This document shows, piece after piece, positions 1-10,499 of a stretch of DNA of 64,000 nucleotides; position 1 is the first letter of the stretch; every line of letters starts with the position of its first letter. The notes beneath the pieces are model-generated. The model saw only the letters and a program-made list of their open reading frames with translations, made no database searches and was not told the DNA's origin. This DNA comes from Mayfieldus sp963841445. GTDB taxonomy: Bacteria; Actinomycetota; Thermoleophilia; Solirubrobacterales; 70-9. A program made the translations under genes and the position numbers. The stretch is from assembly GCA_963841445.1 (NCBI GenBank), contig CAWJCP010000002.1, forward strand, positions 372,001 through 436,000, read 5' to 3'.

Positions 1-2813
<2,813 letters not shown>

Positions 2814-2817
<4 letters not shown>

Positions 2818-3690
2818 CGCCGCCCGGCAACGGCTCCGGCGCCGCCCGCGTCGAGGCCCCGTTCGGGCGGCGAGCCCTGAAGGTCGTCGATGTCCATCGC
2901 TCCGGGGGCTACCGTGTCTTCTCGCTGCTCGACGGCGACGGCCCGGAGCCAAGCGCCGGCCAGTTCTACATGCTCGCCACGTGCGAGCGCTGGGCCGAGC
3001 GCGAGGAGCGCCCCTACCTGCCGCGGGCCTTCTCGGTCGCCGACGCGGTTTGCGAGGACGATGGCCTGCGGCTCGACTTCCTCGTCGACGACGTCGGCCC
3101 CGGAACCGCGCGGCTCGCCGGGCTGGCGCCGGGGGAGCGCGTCTGGGTCAACGGGCCGCTCGGAAATCCGTTCTCGCCCCCGAGCGAACTGGCACCCGGG
3201 GCGGCCGGCGCGATCCTGATCGGCGGCGGGATCGGAATCGCGCCGATGGCGATACTGCGCCGCCAGCTCGCCGATCGCGGCGTCGCGACCAGGGTCCTGC
3301 TCGGCTTTCGCGACCGCAAGCACTCCGGGGGCCTCGAGGACCTCTTCGCCTGCTGCGAGGTCCGGCTCGCCTCCGAGGACGGCCATGCGGGCCACAAGGG
3401 ATATGTCACCGACCTGCTCGCGGTGCTGCTGGAGGGAGATGACGCGGTCTCGGCCGCGGTCTACGCCTGTGGGCCGCCGGCGATGCTGGAGGCGGTGCGG
3501 CTGATGTGCAGCGAGCGCGGCGCGCCCTGCGAGCTGGCGATGGAGTCGCCGATGGCCTGCGGCTTCGGCGCCTGCTTCGGCTGTGCCGTGCCGCTGACCG
3601 AAGGGCGGCTACATGCGCCTCTGCGTGGACGGGCCAGTGGTCGGCGGGACGGAAATCGAGACCGCCCTGGTGGCCGGGTCGGGGCACTGA
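2814..3690 (+). CDS. pyrK: Dihydroorotate dehydrogenase electron-transfer subunit PyrK, one frameshift
   Basis: PyrK carries FAD and a [2Fe-2S] cluster and passes electrons from PyrD to NAD+ in class 1B dihydroorotate dehydrogenase. The start is taken as GTG at 2814, overlapping the carB stop. Visible are the ferredoxin-reductase FAD region (YLPRAFSVAD), the nucleotide-binding turn GGGIGIAPMA, and the cluster cysteines in ACGFGACFGC followed by a fourth Cys in LCVDGP. The reading frame breaks near 3606. Removing one G restores EGGYMRLCVDGP and a stop at 3688-3690, directly abutting the pyrD ATG. The break is probably a sequence error because the rest is intact and the position relative to pyrD is ideal. 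Confidence 0.9.
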
Positions 3691-4646
3691 ATGGCCGATC
3701 TGGCGACCAGCTTCTGCGGGATCGAGCTCGAGCACCCCGTAATCAACGGGTCCGGCACATTCGACGCGATCGCCGCCCGGCGCGCTTTCGGCGAGCGGCT
3801 GCTGGCCGAGTTTCCCTTCGCGGCCTTCGTCTCGAAGACGATCACTCCGCAGCCCCGGGCTGGCAACCCGCCGCCACGCCTCTGGGAGGCCCCGGCCGGG
3901 ATGATCAACTCGATCGGGCTTCCGAACAAGGGCCTCGACGGCTTTCTCGAGCACGACCTGCCGCTGCTAGCCGCGCCTGCCGGTGCCGTTGATCGTCTCC
4001 GTGATGGGGGAGAGCCAGGCCGAGTTCGCTCATCTCGTCGAGGGCGTCGCACCGCACCCCGAGGTGGCGGCGCTGGAGCTCAACGTGTCCTGCCCGAACG
4101 TCGAATCGGGGCTGATCGTGGGCGAGCAGCCCGCCGAGGCACGCTCGCTGCTCGAGGCCCTGCGACCGCTGACCCAGAAGCCGCTGATCGTGAAGCTGAC
4201 CCCGAACGTCGCCGATCCGGGCGAGAGTCGCGCGGGCCGCGGAGGAGGGAGGGGCTGACGCGGTCTCGTTGATCAACACCCTGAAGGCGACCGCAATCGA
4301 CCCGGCGAGCTTGCGGCCCTGGCTTGGTGCCGGCAGCGGCGGGCTGTCGGGGCCCGCCGTGCGTCATGTCGCGCTTGCGCAGCTGCGCTCGGTGGCCGCG
4401 CAGGTCTCGATCCCGATCGTCGGCATGGGCGGGATCGCCGCCGGCGCCGACGCGCTCGCGTTTCTTGCCGCCGGAGCAGATCTGGTCGCGGTCGGGACCG
4501 AGAGCTTCCGCGATCCGGCGGCCGGCTCGCGGGTCCGCATCGAGCTCGAGGTGGAGCTGGAGAGACGCGATGTCGGCTCGCTTGCGGACCTTCGCAAAGG
4601 GTCGGTTCGGGAGCCCGCGCTGAACCTCAAGTCGAGGTCTAGCTGA
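3691..4646 (+). CDS. pyrD: Dihydroorotate dehydrogenase class 1B catalytic subunit, two frameshifts
   Basis: PyrD is the FMN TIM-barrel enzyme that oxidises dihydroorotate to orotate, here paired with PyrK. The ATG directly follows the pyrK stop. Family motifs appear in three frames: NGSGTFDA and SKTITPQPRAGNPPPRLWE at the start, ELNVSCPNVESG in the middle (its Cys is the class 1 catalytic base), and IPIVGMGGIAAGADALAFL with AVGTESFRDP (FMN phosphate region) at the end. Breaks lie near 3972 (one extra C) and 4228 (one extra A in gagagtc). Deleting those bases gives one continuous product of about 318 residues, normal for the family. The presence of PyrK argues for class 1B. The breaks are probably sequence errors. 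Confidence 0.88.
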
Positions 4647-4658
4647 ATTTCGCGGGTT

Positions 4659-4700
4659 TGCCCCGGATCGGCTTGCACGTGATCGGGGCAGGCATATAAT
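4659..4700 (+). promoter_or_regulatory. mihF promoter overlapped by an inverted repeat
   Basis: TTGCAC at 4673-4678 and TATAAT at 4695-4700 are spaced 16 bp, a good sigma-70-type promoter. The -10 box ends 9 nt before the mihF ATG, so the message would be leaderless or nearly so. An inverted repeat, TGCCCCGGATC at 4659-4669 and GATCGGGGCA at 4681-4690 (one unpaired G), brackets the -35 box. It could be an operator or the terminator hairpin of pyrD; there is no T-run after it, which slightly favours an operator. Confidence 0.6.
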
Positions 4701-4709
4701 CGCCGCCGC

Positions 4710-5042
4710 ATGGCCCCGCCCGTCAAGACGTCCGCCGCCGCTCCGGAGAGGTCACTGGACCAGCGGATGGAGGCTCTGAAGCGAGCCAACGACATCCGCT
4801 CCGCGCGCGCGAAGCTCAAGAAGGACCTCAAGGGGGGCAAGAAGAGCATCCAGTCGCTGCTCCTCGATCCGCCCGAGTACGTGGCGACCGCGAAGGTCTT
4901 CGACATGCTGCTCGCGGTTCCGAAGTACGGCCGCGTGAAGACGAACCGGATCCTCAACCAGTGTCGGATTTCCCCCTCGAAGACGATCGGCGGGCTCTCT
5001 GAACGTCAGAGGGCGGAGCTGGTTGCGCAGTTGCGTCGCTAG
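4710..5042 (+). CDS. mihF: Integration host factor, actinobacterial type (mIHF)
   Basis: mIHF is a small basic nucleoid-associated DNA-binding protein restricted to Actinobacteria and essential where tested in mycobacteria. The 110-residue product has the Lys/Arg-rich first half (RSARAKLKKDLKGGKKS), the conserved LLLDPPEYVATAKVFDMLLAVPK-type helix region, and the helix-two-turn-helix tail YGRVKTNRILNQCRI. The length matches the family. It lies upstream of gmk and rpoZ, the usual actinobacterial order. The -10 box at 4695-4700 suggests leaderless expression. This gene is one of the best phylum markers in the window. Confidence 0.95.
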   Translation: MAPPVKTSAAAPERSLDQRMEALKRANDIRSARAKLKKDLKGGKKSIQSLLLDPPEYVATAKVFDMLLAVPKYGRVKTNRILNQCRISPSKTIGGLSERQRAELVAQLRR

Positions 5043-5178
5043 CGCGGCCGCTGCAAACCGTCGCATCTCGCGGTCCTCGTCCGATCGTCTCGCTCACGTA
5101 GGTTTCGACTACGCTCGCGTCGCCGATCGGGCTGCGTCCCACGACCTGCTTGGTTTTCGCGGCCGTTCGTAGCGCGAC

Positions 5179-5746
5179 ATGAGCAAAGTCTTCGTCATAA
5201 CTGGACCCAGTGGGGTCGGCAAGGGAACGCTGATCGCGGAGCTGCTGCGGCGGCTGCCCGAGCTCGAGCTTTCGGTCTCGGCGACGACACGGCAGCCGCG
5301 CGACGGTGAGATCGACGGACGCGACTATCACTTCCTGACCCCGGAGGAGTTCGATCGCCGGGCCGAAGCCGGCGACTTCGTCGAGTTCGCGACCTACAGC
5401 GGCAATCGCTACGGGACGCTGCGCTCGGAGATCGAGCGGCGGCTGAACGGCCGGCCACTCAGTCGTGCTCGAGATCGAGGTGCAGGGGGCGCGCCAGGTG
5501 CGGGCGGCGATGCCGGAGTCGGTGCAGATCTTCATCGCGCCCCCGCAGCCCGCTGACCTGCGCGCACGGCTGCAGGAGCGCGGCAAGGACAGCGCCGAGG
5601 CAATCGACGCCCGGTTGGCGGTCGCGGCCCAGGAACTGGCTGCAAAGGACGAATTCGCGCACCAGGTGGTCAACGATGAACTGGATCGTGCGGCGGCGCA
5701 GCTGGAGGGGGTCGTGCGCGCCGAACTCGTAGACTCCAGTCCATGA
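5179..5746 (+). CDS. gmk: Guanylate kinase, one frameshift
   Basis: Gmk phosphorylates GMP and dGMP to the diphosphates and is expected to be essential. The ATG at 5179 opens with the P-loop FVITGPSGVGKGTL. SATTRQPRDGEIDGRDYHFL and FATYSGNRYGT (GMP-binding) follow. The frame breaks near 5462, where one extra A stands in ctcagtcgtg. Removing it restores PLVVLEIEVQGARQV (the LEID-like Walker B strand) and a tail ending at 5746. The repaired length is about 188 residues, normal for the family. The stop overlaps the rpoZ ATG (ATGA). The break is probably a sequence error. The 136 bases before the start hold no gene. Confidence 0.9.
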
Positions 5747-5976
5747 TCCATCCACGCGTCGACACATTGCTCGAGCATGCCGACTCGCACTACGCGGCAG
5801 TCGTGGTCGCCGCAAAGCGTGCCCGGCAGATCAACAGCTACTACCACAACATCGGCGAGGGCAGCTTCGGCGAGTACCCGCCGCCGATGGTCGATACCCA
5901 GACCGGCAAGAACTACCTCTCGATCGCCCTCGAGGAGCTGGCGACCGGGAAGCTCAGCTACGAGTACCGGGCCTAG
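5743..5976 (+). CDS. rpoZ: RNA polymerase omega subunit
   Basis: Omega helps fold and assemble the beta-prime subunit of RNA polymerase. The 77-residue product starts at an ATG overlapping the gmk stop and contains HYAAVVVAAKRARQINSYY, matching the omega core AAKRARQI, then a YPPPMVD stretch and NYLSIALEELATGKLSYEY. Actinobacterial omegas share this long loop and tail. The gmk-rpoZ-coaBC order is typical. The identification is secure. Confidence 0.95.
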   Translation: MIHPRVDTLLEHADSHYAAVVVAAKRARQINSYYHNIGEGSFGEYPPPMVDTQTGKNYLSIALEELATGKLSYEYRA

Positions 5977-5996
5977 CCGCCCCGGGGATATCCGGT

Positions 5997-7250
5997 ATGG
6001 CTCGGATCCTGCTCGGGGTGAGCGGCGGCATCGCCGCCTACAAAGCGCTGGAGCTGACCCGCCTAGCGACCCAAGCGGGCCACGGTGTGCGGGTCCTGAT
6101 GAGCGAGGGCGCGAAGCGCTTCGTCGGGCCGGCTTCCTTCGAGGCGATCAGCGGCGCCCCGGTCCTGAGCTCCGAATTTGAGCGCGATCCGATGCGCGGC
6201 GCCTTCCCCGGCGACCCGAGCCCGGACCACGATCCGATCGGGCACCTCGCGGTGGTCGCAAACGCGGACGCCTACCTGGTCGCGCCGGCATCGGCGAACA
6301 CGATCGCCAAGCTGGCGACTGGAATCGCCGATTCGATGCTGGCCACCGCCTTTTTGGCCTGCACGGCCCCGCGGCTGGTCGCGCCGGCGATGAACGACCG
6401 CATGTACGCCGACCCCGCCACGCAGGCAAACGTCGCGACGCTGCGGGGGCGGGGGATCGAGGTGATCGAGCCGGGGGAGGGGGCGCTGGCCTCGCGGGGA
6501 GAGCACGGGGTAGGGCGACTGCCCGAGCCCGAGCAGCTCTTGGCCCGCCTCGAGTCGATTCTGCCGGCCGGGGAGCGGCCCTGGGACGGGCTACGAGTCC
6601 TGGTGACCGCGGGCGGGACCCGCGAGCCGATCGACCCGGTGCGCTTCGTCGGCAACCGCTCCAGTGGCCGGATGGGTCTGGCGCTGGCCGCGGCGGCGCG
6701 TCGCAGAGGCGCCGAGGTGACCCTGATCGCCGCCAACGTCGCGCTCGACACGCCGCCCGGCGTGCAGCGGATCGACGTCGGCAGCGCCGCCGAGCTGAGC
6801 ACTGCGTTGGCTGAGCGGTTCCCGCGAGCCCAGCTGCTGCTGATGGCCGCGGCTCCGGCAGACTTTCGCCCCGCGAGCGTCGCTGATGGGAAGCTGAAGC
6901 GCAAGGGCAGCGGGCTCGACCTCCACCTCGAGCCGACCGAGGACATCCTCGCCGGGCTCGCCGCGCAGCGCAGCGACGAGCAGACTGTCGTCGGCTTTGC
7001 GGCCGAGCACGGGGTCGGGGGCACCGGTCGGGCCCGCGACAAGCTGGTTCGCAAGGGCGCTGACCTGATCGTATTCAACGACGTCGCCGACGCCGAGATC
7101 GGCTTCGAGAGCGAGCGCAACGCCGTCACCTTGATCTCCGCCGAGGACGAGCGCGAGGTGCCGATCGACTCCAAGGAAGCGGTCGCGGAGGCGATTCTCG
7201 ACCGCGTCGACGAGCTGCGCGATACCTCTCGCCGGGCCGTCGAGCGCTGA
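5997..7250 (+). CDS. coaBC: Bifunctional phosphopantothenoylcysteine decarboxylase / phosphopantothenate-cysteine ligase
   Basis: CoaBC carries out two successive steps of coenzyme A synthesis in the cytosol: cysteine addition to 4'-phosphopantothenate, then decarboxylation to 4'-phosphopantetheine. The N-terminal flavoprotein (CoaC) domain, residues 1-185, shows GVSGGIAAYKALEL, PASANTIAKLATG and the substrate clamp PAMNDRMY. The C-terminal CoaB domain shows VTAGGTREPIDPVRFVGNRS and the lysine motif KLKRKGSG before LEPTEDIL. The length of 417 residues is normal. A GGATAT at 5985-5990, 6 nt before the ATG, is a possible -10 box for a leaderless message. Confidence 0.97.
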   Translation: MARILLGVSGGIAAYKALELTRLATQAGHGVRVLMSEGAKRFVGPASFEAISGAPVLSSEFERDPMRGAFPGDPSPDHDPIGHLAVVANADAYLVAPASANTIAKLATGIADSMLATAFLACTAPRLVAPAMNDRMYADPATQANVATLRGRGIEVIEPGEGALASRGEHGVGRLPEPEQLLARLESILPAGERPWDGLRVLVTAGGTREPIDPVRFVGNRSSGRMGLALAAAARRRGAEVTLIAANVALDTPPGVQRIDVGSAAELSTALAERFPRAQLLLMAAAPADFRPASVADGKLKRKGSGLDLHLEPTEDILAGLAAQRSDEQTVVGFAAEHGVGGTGRARDKLVRKGADLIVFNDVADAEIGFESERNAVTLISAEDEREVPIDSKEAVAEAILDRVDELRDTSRRAVER

Positions 7251-7275
7251 GCGTCTCCTCCCTAGACTTGGTTCG

Positions 7276-7635
7276 ATGACCGAGTCGACCTACACGCTCT
7301 ATCGAAAGGGGATGGAGCTGCTCGAGGACGGGAGCTTCGAGGAGGCCACCGAGCCGCTCGCCGAGGCGGCGCGACGGGCGCCGGGGAAGAGCTCGGTGCG
7401 CGAGGCGCTGGGGCGCGCCTACTTCCGCAATCGCCAGTTCGTCGAGGCGGCGGCGGAGTTCGAAGCCGTGGTCGAGAGCCATCCGGTCAACGACTACGCG
7501 CACTTCTGCCTCGGCAGGGCGCTCAGCCTCACCGGGCAGACCAAGCGCGCCCGCCATCACTTGGCGCTGGCCTCGAACCTGCAGCCGCAGCGGCGCGACT
7601 ATCGCGTCTACCGCGAGCGGCTGGCCAGTAATTAA
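7276..7635 (+). CDS. Tetratricopeptide repeat protein
   Basis: This 119-residue cytosolic protein consists almost entirely of TPR-like helical pairs: one around residues 8-40 (ELLEDGSFEEATEPLAEAAR), one at 43-75 (REALGRAYFRNRQFVEAAAE) and one at 77-108 (HFCLGRALSLTGQTKRARHH). Such repeats make protein-protein contacts and the partner cannot be told from sequence. The putative -10 box TAGACT at 7263-7268 leaves 7 nt before the ATG, so the gene probably has its own leaderless promoter. It lies between coaBC and dtd, as in several actinobacterial genomes. Confidence 0.8.
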   Translation: MTESTYTLYRKGMELLEDGSFEEATEPLAEAARRAPGKSSVREALGRAYFRNRQFVEAAAEFEAVVESHPVNDYAHFCLGRALSLTGQTKRARHHLALASNLQPQRRDYRVYRERLASN

Positions 7636-7672
7636 GGGCCGCGAAACGAAGTGGAGCGGCAGAGTCATGTCA

Positions 7673-7689
7673 GGCCGCCGAAGGCGGCC
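7673..7689 (+). terminator. GC-rich hairpin between the TPR gene and dtd
   Basis: GGCCGCC at 7673-7679 and GGCGGCC at 7683-7689 form a perfect 7-bp stem with a GAA loop. No T-run follows, so it is either a weak terminator for the TPR gene or a structure near the dtd start. Confidence 0.4.
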
Positions 7690-7709
7690 GCAAGTTGTTC
7701 ATTGAGCCC

Positions 7710-8126
7710 TTGCGAGCTTTAGTCCAAAGGGTCAGCCAGGCGGCGGTCGACGTCGAGGGCGAGCGGGTCGCCCAGATTGGCCCGGGCGTGCTGGTCCTGC
7801 TCGGGATCCAGCGTGGCGACACGCCTGAACAGGCCGACCGCCTGGCCACCAAGGTGCGGGCGCTGCGGATCTTCGACGACGCCGACGGCAAGATGAACGA
7901 GCCGCTCGGCGATCGCGAGGCGCTGTGCGTGAGCCAGTTCACCCTCTACGGGGACACCCGCAAGGGCAACAGGCCCAGCTACGTCGACGCCGCGCCGGCC
8001 GAGGAGGCCGAGCCGCTGTACGAGCGCTTCTGCGAGCAACTCGGGGCGGGGCGGGGCGTATTCGGCGTCTGCATGGGCGTCGCGCTGGTCAACGACGGTC
8101 CGGTGACACTGCTGCTCGAGGCCTGA
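7710..8126 (+). CDS. dtd: D-aminoacyl-tRNA deacylase (DTD)
   Basis: DTD hydrolyses D-amino acids mischarged on tRNA, a translation quality-control step. The start is assigned to TTG at 7710 because MRALVQRVSQAAVDV is the usual family N terminus; an in-frame TTG at 7695 would add five residues. Key motifs are SQFTLYGDTRKGNRPSY (active-site SQFTL and NRPS) and the Gly-cisPro motif NDGPVTLLLE near the C terminus. The length of 138 residues is slightly below the ~145 norm. No ATG is available, so the start relies on homology. Confidence 0.92.
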   Translation: MRALVQRVSQAAVDVEGERVAQIGPGVLVLLGIQRGDTPEQADRLATKVRALRIFDDADGKMNEPLGDREALCVSQFTLYGDTRKGNRPSYVDAAPAEEAEPLYERFCEQLGAGRGVFGVCMGVALVNDGPVTLLLEA

Positions 8127-8159
8127 GCGGCAAACTCGATTCAAGCCCGAGACCCGCGC

Positions 8160-8188
8160 TTGGCCAGGCACGGGGCCGGGGCTATACT
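8160..8188 (+). promoter_or_regulatory. Candidate promoter of the rimP-nusA-infB operon
   Basis: TTGGCC at 8160-8165 and TATACT at 8183-8188 have an ideal 17-bp spacer. Transcription would begin near 8195, giving an ~85-nt leader that contains the terminator at 8229-8252 and the leader ORF at 8219-8284. No equally good promoter is seen between the terminator and rimP. Confidence 0.55.
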
Positions 8189-8218
8189 GGCTTCCAAGCT
8201 TTTCCACGTCCATACGCC

Positions 8219-8284
8219 GTGTCGAAAGGTGGGCAGTTGCCCACTTTTTTTTGGCCCGGAATTGGGCAAATCCCACCCAGATGA
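8219..8284 (+). CDS. Putative leader peptide upstream of rimP
   Basis: A GTG at 8219 opens a 21-codon frame (beginning VSKGGQLPTFFWPG) that reads through the terminator hairpin and ends at a TGA overlapping the rimP ATG (ATGA at 8281-8284). rimP has no recognisable Shine-Dalgarno sequence (the preceding bases are cccaccc), so translation could be coupled to this ORF. Ribosomes on it would also disrupt the hairpin. This is inferred from geometry alone; the frame also extends upstream of the promoter and could be chance. Confidence 0.35.
   Translation: MSKGGQLPTFFWPGIGQIPPR
8229..8252 (+). terminator. Intrinsic terminator / attenuator in the rimP leader
   Basis: GTGGGC at 8229-8234 and GCCCAC at 8239-8244 form a perfect stem with an AGTT loop, followed directly by eight T residues at 8245-8252. 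It is the clearest rho-independent terminator in the window. It could end dtd transcription or, because the best promoter lies upstream at 8160-8188, attenuate the nusA operon. Confidence 0.8.
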
Positions 8285-8715
8285 GCGATCTTCAGCGACA
8301 TATCGTGGAGCAATTGGCGGCGCTCGATCCGAGCATCGAGCTGATCTCGCTCGAGCATCCGAGCCAGGACGGGCTGCGCCTCTACATCGACCATCCGCGG
8401 GGCGTCGACCTGGGGCTCTGCGAGCGGGTCACCGAGCAGCTGCGGGACCTGCTCGCCGACCATTCGCTCGAGGTTTCCTCACCCGGATCCGAGCGCCCGC
8501 TGACCAAGCCCGAGCATTTCGAGCGCTTTCGCGGCCGGCGGGTCAGGGTGAGAACACGCCAGGCGCTGGAGGGCCGCAGCAACTTCACCGGCACGATCGC
8601 CGACGTCGACGAGGAGGTTGTCTCGGTCGACCTGGGCGACCGCTCGGTAACCATCCCGCACGAGCGCATCGGGCGATCCAACCTCGTGCCCGACTTCAAG
8701 GAGGAGCATCGGTGA
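8281..8715 (+). CDS. rimP: Ribosome maturation factor RimP
   Basis: RimP assists assembly of the 30S subunit. The ATG at 8281 is chosen because it gives the family-length protein (144 residues) and overlaps the leader ORF stop. An in-frame TTG at 8251 lies inside the terminator T-run and is unlikely. Motifs include YIDHPRGVDLGLCERVTEQ and LEVSSPGSERPLTKPEHFERF, the conserved RimP signature, then a C-terminal SH3-like barrel. The stop overlaps the GTG of nusA. The rimP-nusA-infB order is conserved across bacteria. Confidence 0.95.
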   Translation: MSDLQRHIVEQLAALDPSIELISLEHPSQDGLRLYIDHPRGVDLGLCERVTEQLRDLLADHSLEVSSPGSERPLTKPEHFERFRGRRVRVRTRQALEGRSNFTGTIADVDEEVVSVDLGDRSVTIPHERIGRSNLVPDFKEEHR

Positions 8716-10496
8716 CGAAGGAGATCGTCGAGGCTGTACACGCCCTCGAGCAGGAGAAGGGAATTTCCGCCGACAAGCTGATGGACGCGCTCGAGGACGC
8801 GCTTCTCTCCGCTTACAAGAAAACTCCTGGGGCGGCCAAGTACGCGCGCGTCGATCTCGACCACGGGACGGCTGACTTCCGGGTCTTCGAGTTGATCCTT
8901 CCCCCCGAGCTCGAGGACAAGTTGCTCGAGCAGGCGATCGAGGAGGAGCGCACGATCGACCCCGAGACGGGGGAGATGCGCGAGCCCGAGGAGCCGGAGC
9001 TGACCCCGGAGCTGCTGGCTCCCTACGAGAGCCAGATCGAGTCGCGCGACGTCACCCCGGACGATTTCGGTCGGATCGCCGCCCAGACCGCCAAGCAGGT
9101 GATCCTGCAGCGGATCCGCGAGGCCGAGCGGGCGATGATGTTCGACGAGTACCAGGACCGGGTCGGCGAGCTGATCACCGGGATCATCCAGCAGTCCGAC
9201 AAGCGCTACACCCTCGTGCAGCTGCGCGAGCGAGTCGAGGCGCTGCTGCCGAAGTCCGAGCAGGTCTACAACGAGCGCTACGACCACGGGATGCGCGTCA
9301 AAGCGGTCATCACCGACGTCTCCGACGCCGCCAAGGGCCCCAGCATCGTCGTCTCGCGCCGCACCCCCGAATTGATCGGCAAGCTGTTCGAGCTCGAAGT
9401 TCCCGAGATCGCCGACAAGCTGGTCGAGATCGTCGGCGTCGCCCGCGAGCCGGGTTATCGCACGAAGATCGCAGTCGTCTCGCACGCCGACGGTGTCGAC
9501 CCGGTCGGCGCCTGCGTCGGTCCGCGTGGCTCGCGCGTGCGGATGGTCGTCTCCGAGCTGCGCGGCGAGAAGATCGACATCATTCCCCACAACGACGAGC
9601 CCGCCCGCTTCGTCGCCAAAGCGCTCTCGCCGGCTCGCGTCCGTGAGGTGCTGGTCGATGACGAAGACCAGCAGGCGACGGTGATCGTCCCTGACGACCA
9701 GCTGTCGCTGGCGATCGGCCGCGACGGCCAGAACGCCCGGCTCGCCGCCCGCCTGACAGGTTGGCGCGTCGACATCAAGTCCGAGACCGACTTCTCTCGC
9801 GAGGAGGACTCGATCGAGTACGAGGGCGAGGAGGAGTTCGACGGCCGCTGCATGGCGATCCTCTCGAACGGGCGCAAGTGCCCGAACGCGGCCCTGTCTG
9901 GCTCCACCTACTGCGGCCTGCCGCAGCATCAGGCGCTGGCCCGGTTCGACACCAATCAGGTGGCGGTACTGGCAGACCTCTCCGACGAAGAGGTTGCGAC
10001 GCTGGCCAACTCCGAGTCCGACGAGGGCGCGGTCAAGCCGATCGTCGAGCGCGCCAGCGCCGCCTTCGACGAGGCGGAGATCGAGGCGGAGGAGGCTGTC
10101 GAGGAAGCCGAGGAAAGCGAGGAGAAGGCCGAGGTGGAGGAGGAGATCGCAGAAGAAGAAGCAGCGGAGGAAGAGGACGCCGAGGCCGAGGCTCGCGAAG
10201 AGGCAACCGAGGAGTCAGCAGTGGAAGCTGACCCCGATACGCCCGCAGCCGGACAGAGTCCGGCTGACCGCTCGTCTGACGGCTCGCTGGAAGCTGAGGA
10301 CGTGTCGGGCAGCGATGCCGAACTGGACGAAGTCGAGGAGGACGCCGCGGAGCTCTCCGAGCAGGCCGATGAGGCCGCTGAGGAGGTCGAGGAAGCCGGC
10401 GAGGAAGCCGAGTCAGAGGCTGCCGAGCTCGAGCGTGCCGCGGAGGACCAGGAGAGTGGCCAGGTGCCGGAGCCGGTTGAGGAGGGCACCGAGTAG
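8712..10496 (+). CDS. nusA: Transcription factor NusA with a Cys/His motif and a long acidic tail
   Basis: NusA binds RNA polymerase and modulates pausing, termination and antitermination. The GTG at 8712 overlaps the rimP stop. The N-terminal polymerase-binding domain spans residues 1-~150, the S1 domain centres on MRVKAVITDVSDAAKG, and KH1 and KH2 contain VGPRGSRVRMVVSEL and LAIGRDGQNARLAARL, ending near residue 365. Unusually, residues ~379-405 carry C-x9-C-x10-C-x4-H (RCMAILSNGRKC to YCGLPQH), resembling small zinc-binding modules. About 190 residues rich in Glu, Ala and Asp follow. The total is 594 residues, against 350-500 for usual NusA. Codon use and GC do not change in the tail, and the frame runs cleanly to infB. 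Confidence 0.95.
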   Translation: MTKEIVEAVHALEQEKGISADKLMDALEDALLSAYKKTPGAAKYARVDLDHGTADFRVFELILPPELEDKLLEQAIEEERTIDPETGEMREPEEPELTPELLAPYESQIESRDVTPDDFGRIAAQTAKQVILQRIREAERAMMFDEYQDRVGELITGIIQQSDKRYTLVQLRERVEALLPKSEQVYNERYDHGMRVKAVITDVSDAAKGPSIVVSRRTPELIGKLFELEVPEIADKLVEIVGVAREPGYRTKIAVVSHADGVDPVGACVGPRGSRVRMVVSELRGEKIDIIPHNDEPARFVAKALSPARVREVLVDDEDQQATVIVPDDQLSLAIGRDGQNARLAARLTGWRVDIKSETDFSREEDSIEYEGEEEFDGRCMAILSNGRKCPNAALSGSTYCGLPQHQALARFDTNQVAVLADLSDEEVATLANSESDEGAVKPIVERASAAFDEAEIEAEEAVEEAEESEEKAEVEEEIAEEEAAEEEDAEAEAREEATEESAVEADPDTPAAGQSPADRSSDGSLEAEDVSGSDAELDEVEEDAAELSEQADEAAEEVEEAGEEAESEAAELERAAEDQESGQVPEPVEEGTE

Positions 10497-10499
10497 GGC

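Noticed and set aside
8382..9929. 515-codon minus-strand open frame opposite rimP and nusA
   Set aside because: It is antisense to conserved genes with Asp/Leu/Val-biased composition typical of high-GC shadows and no recognisable domain.
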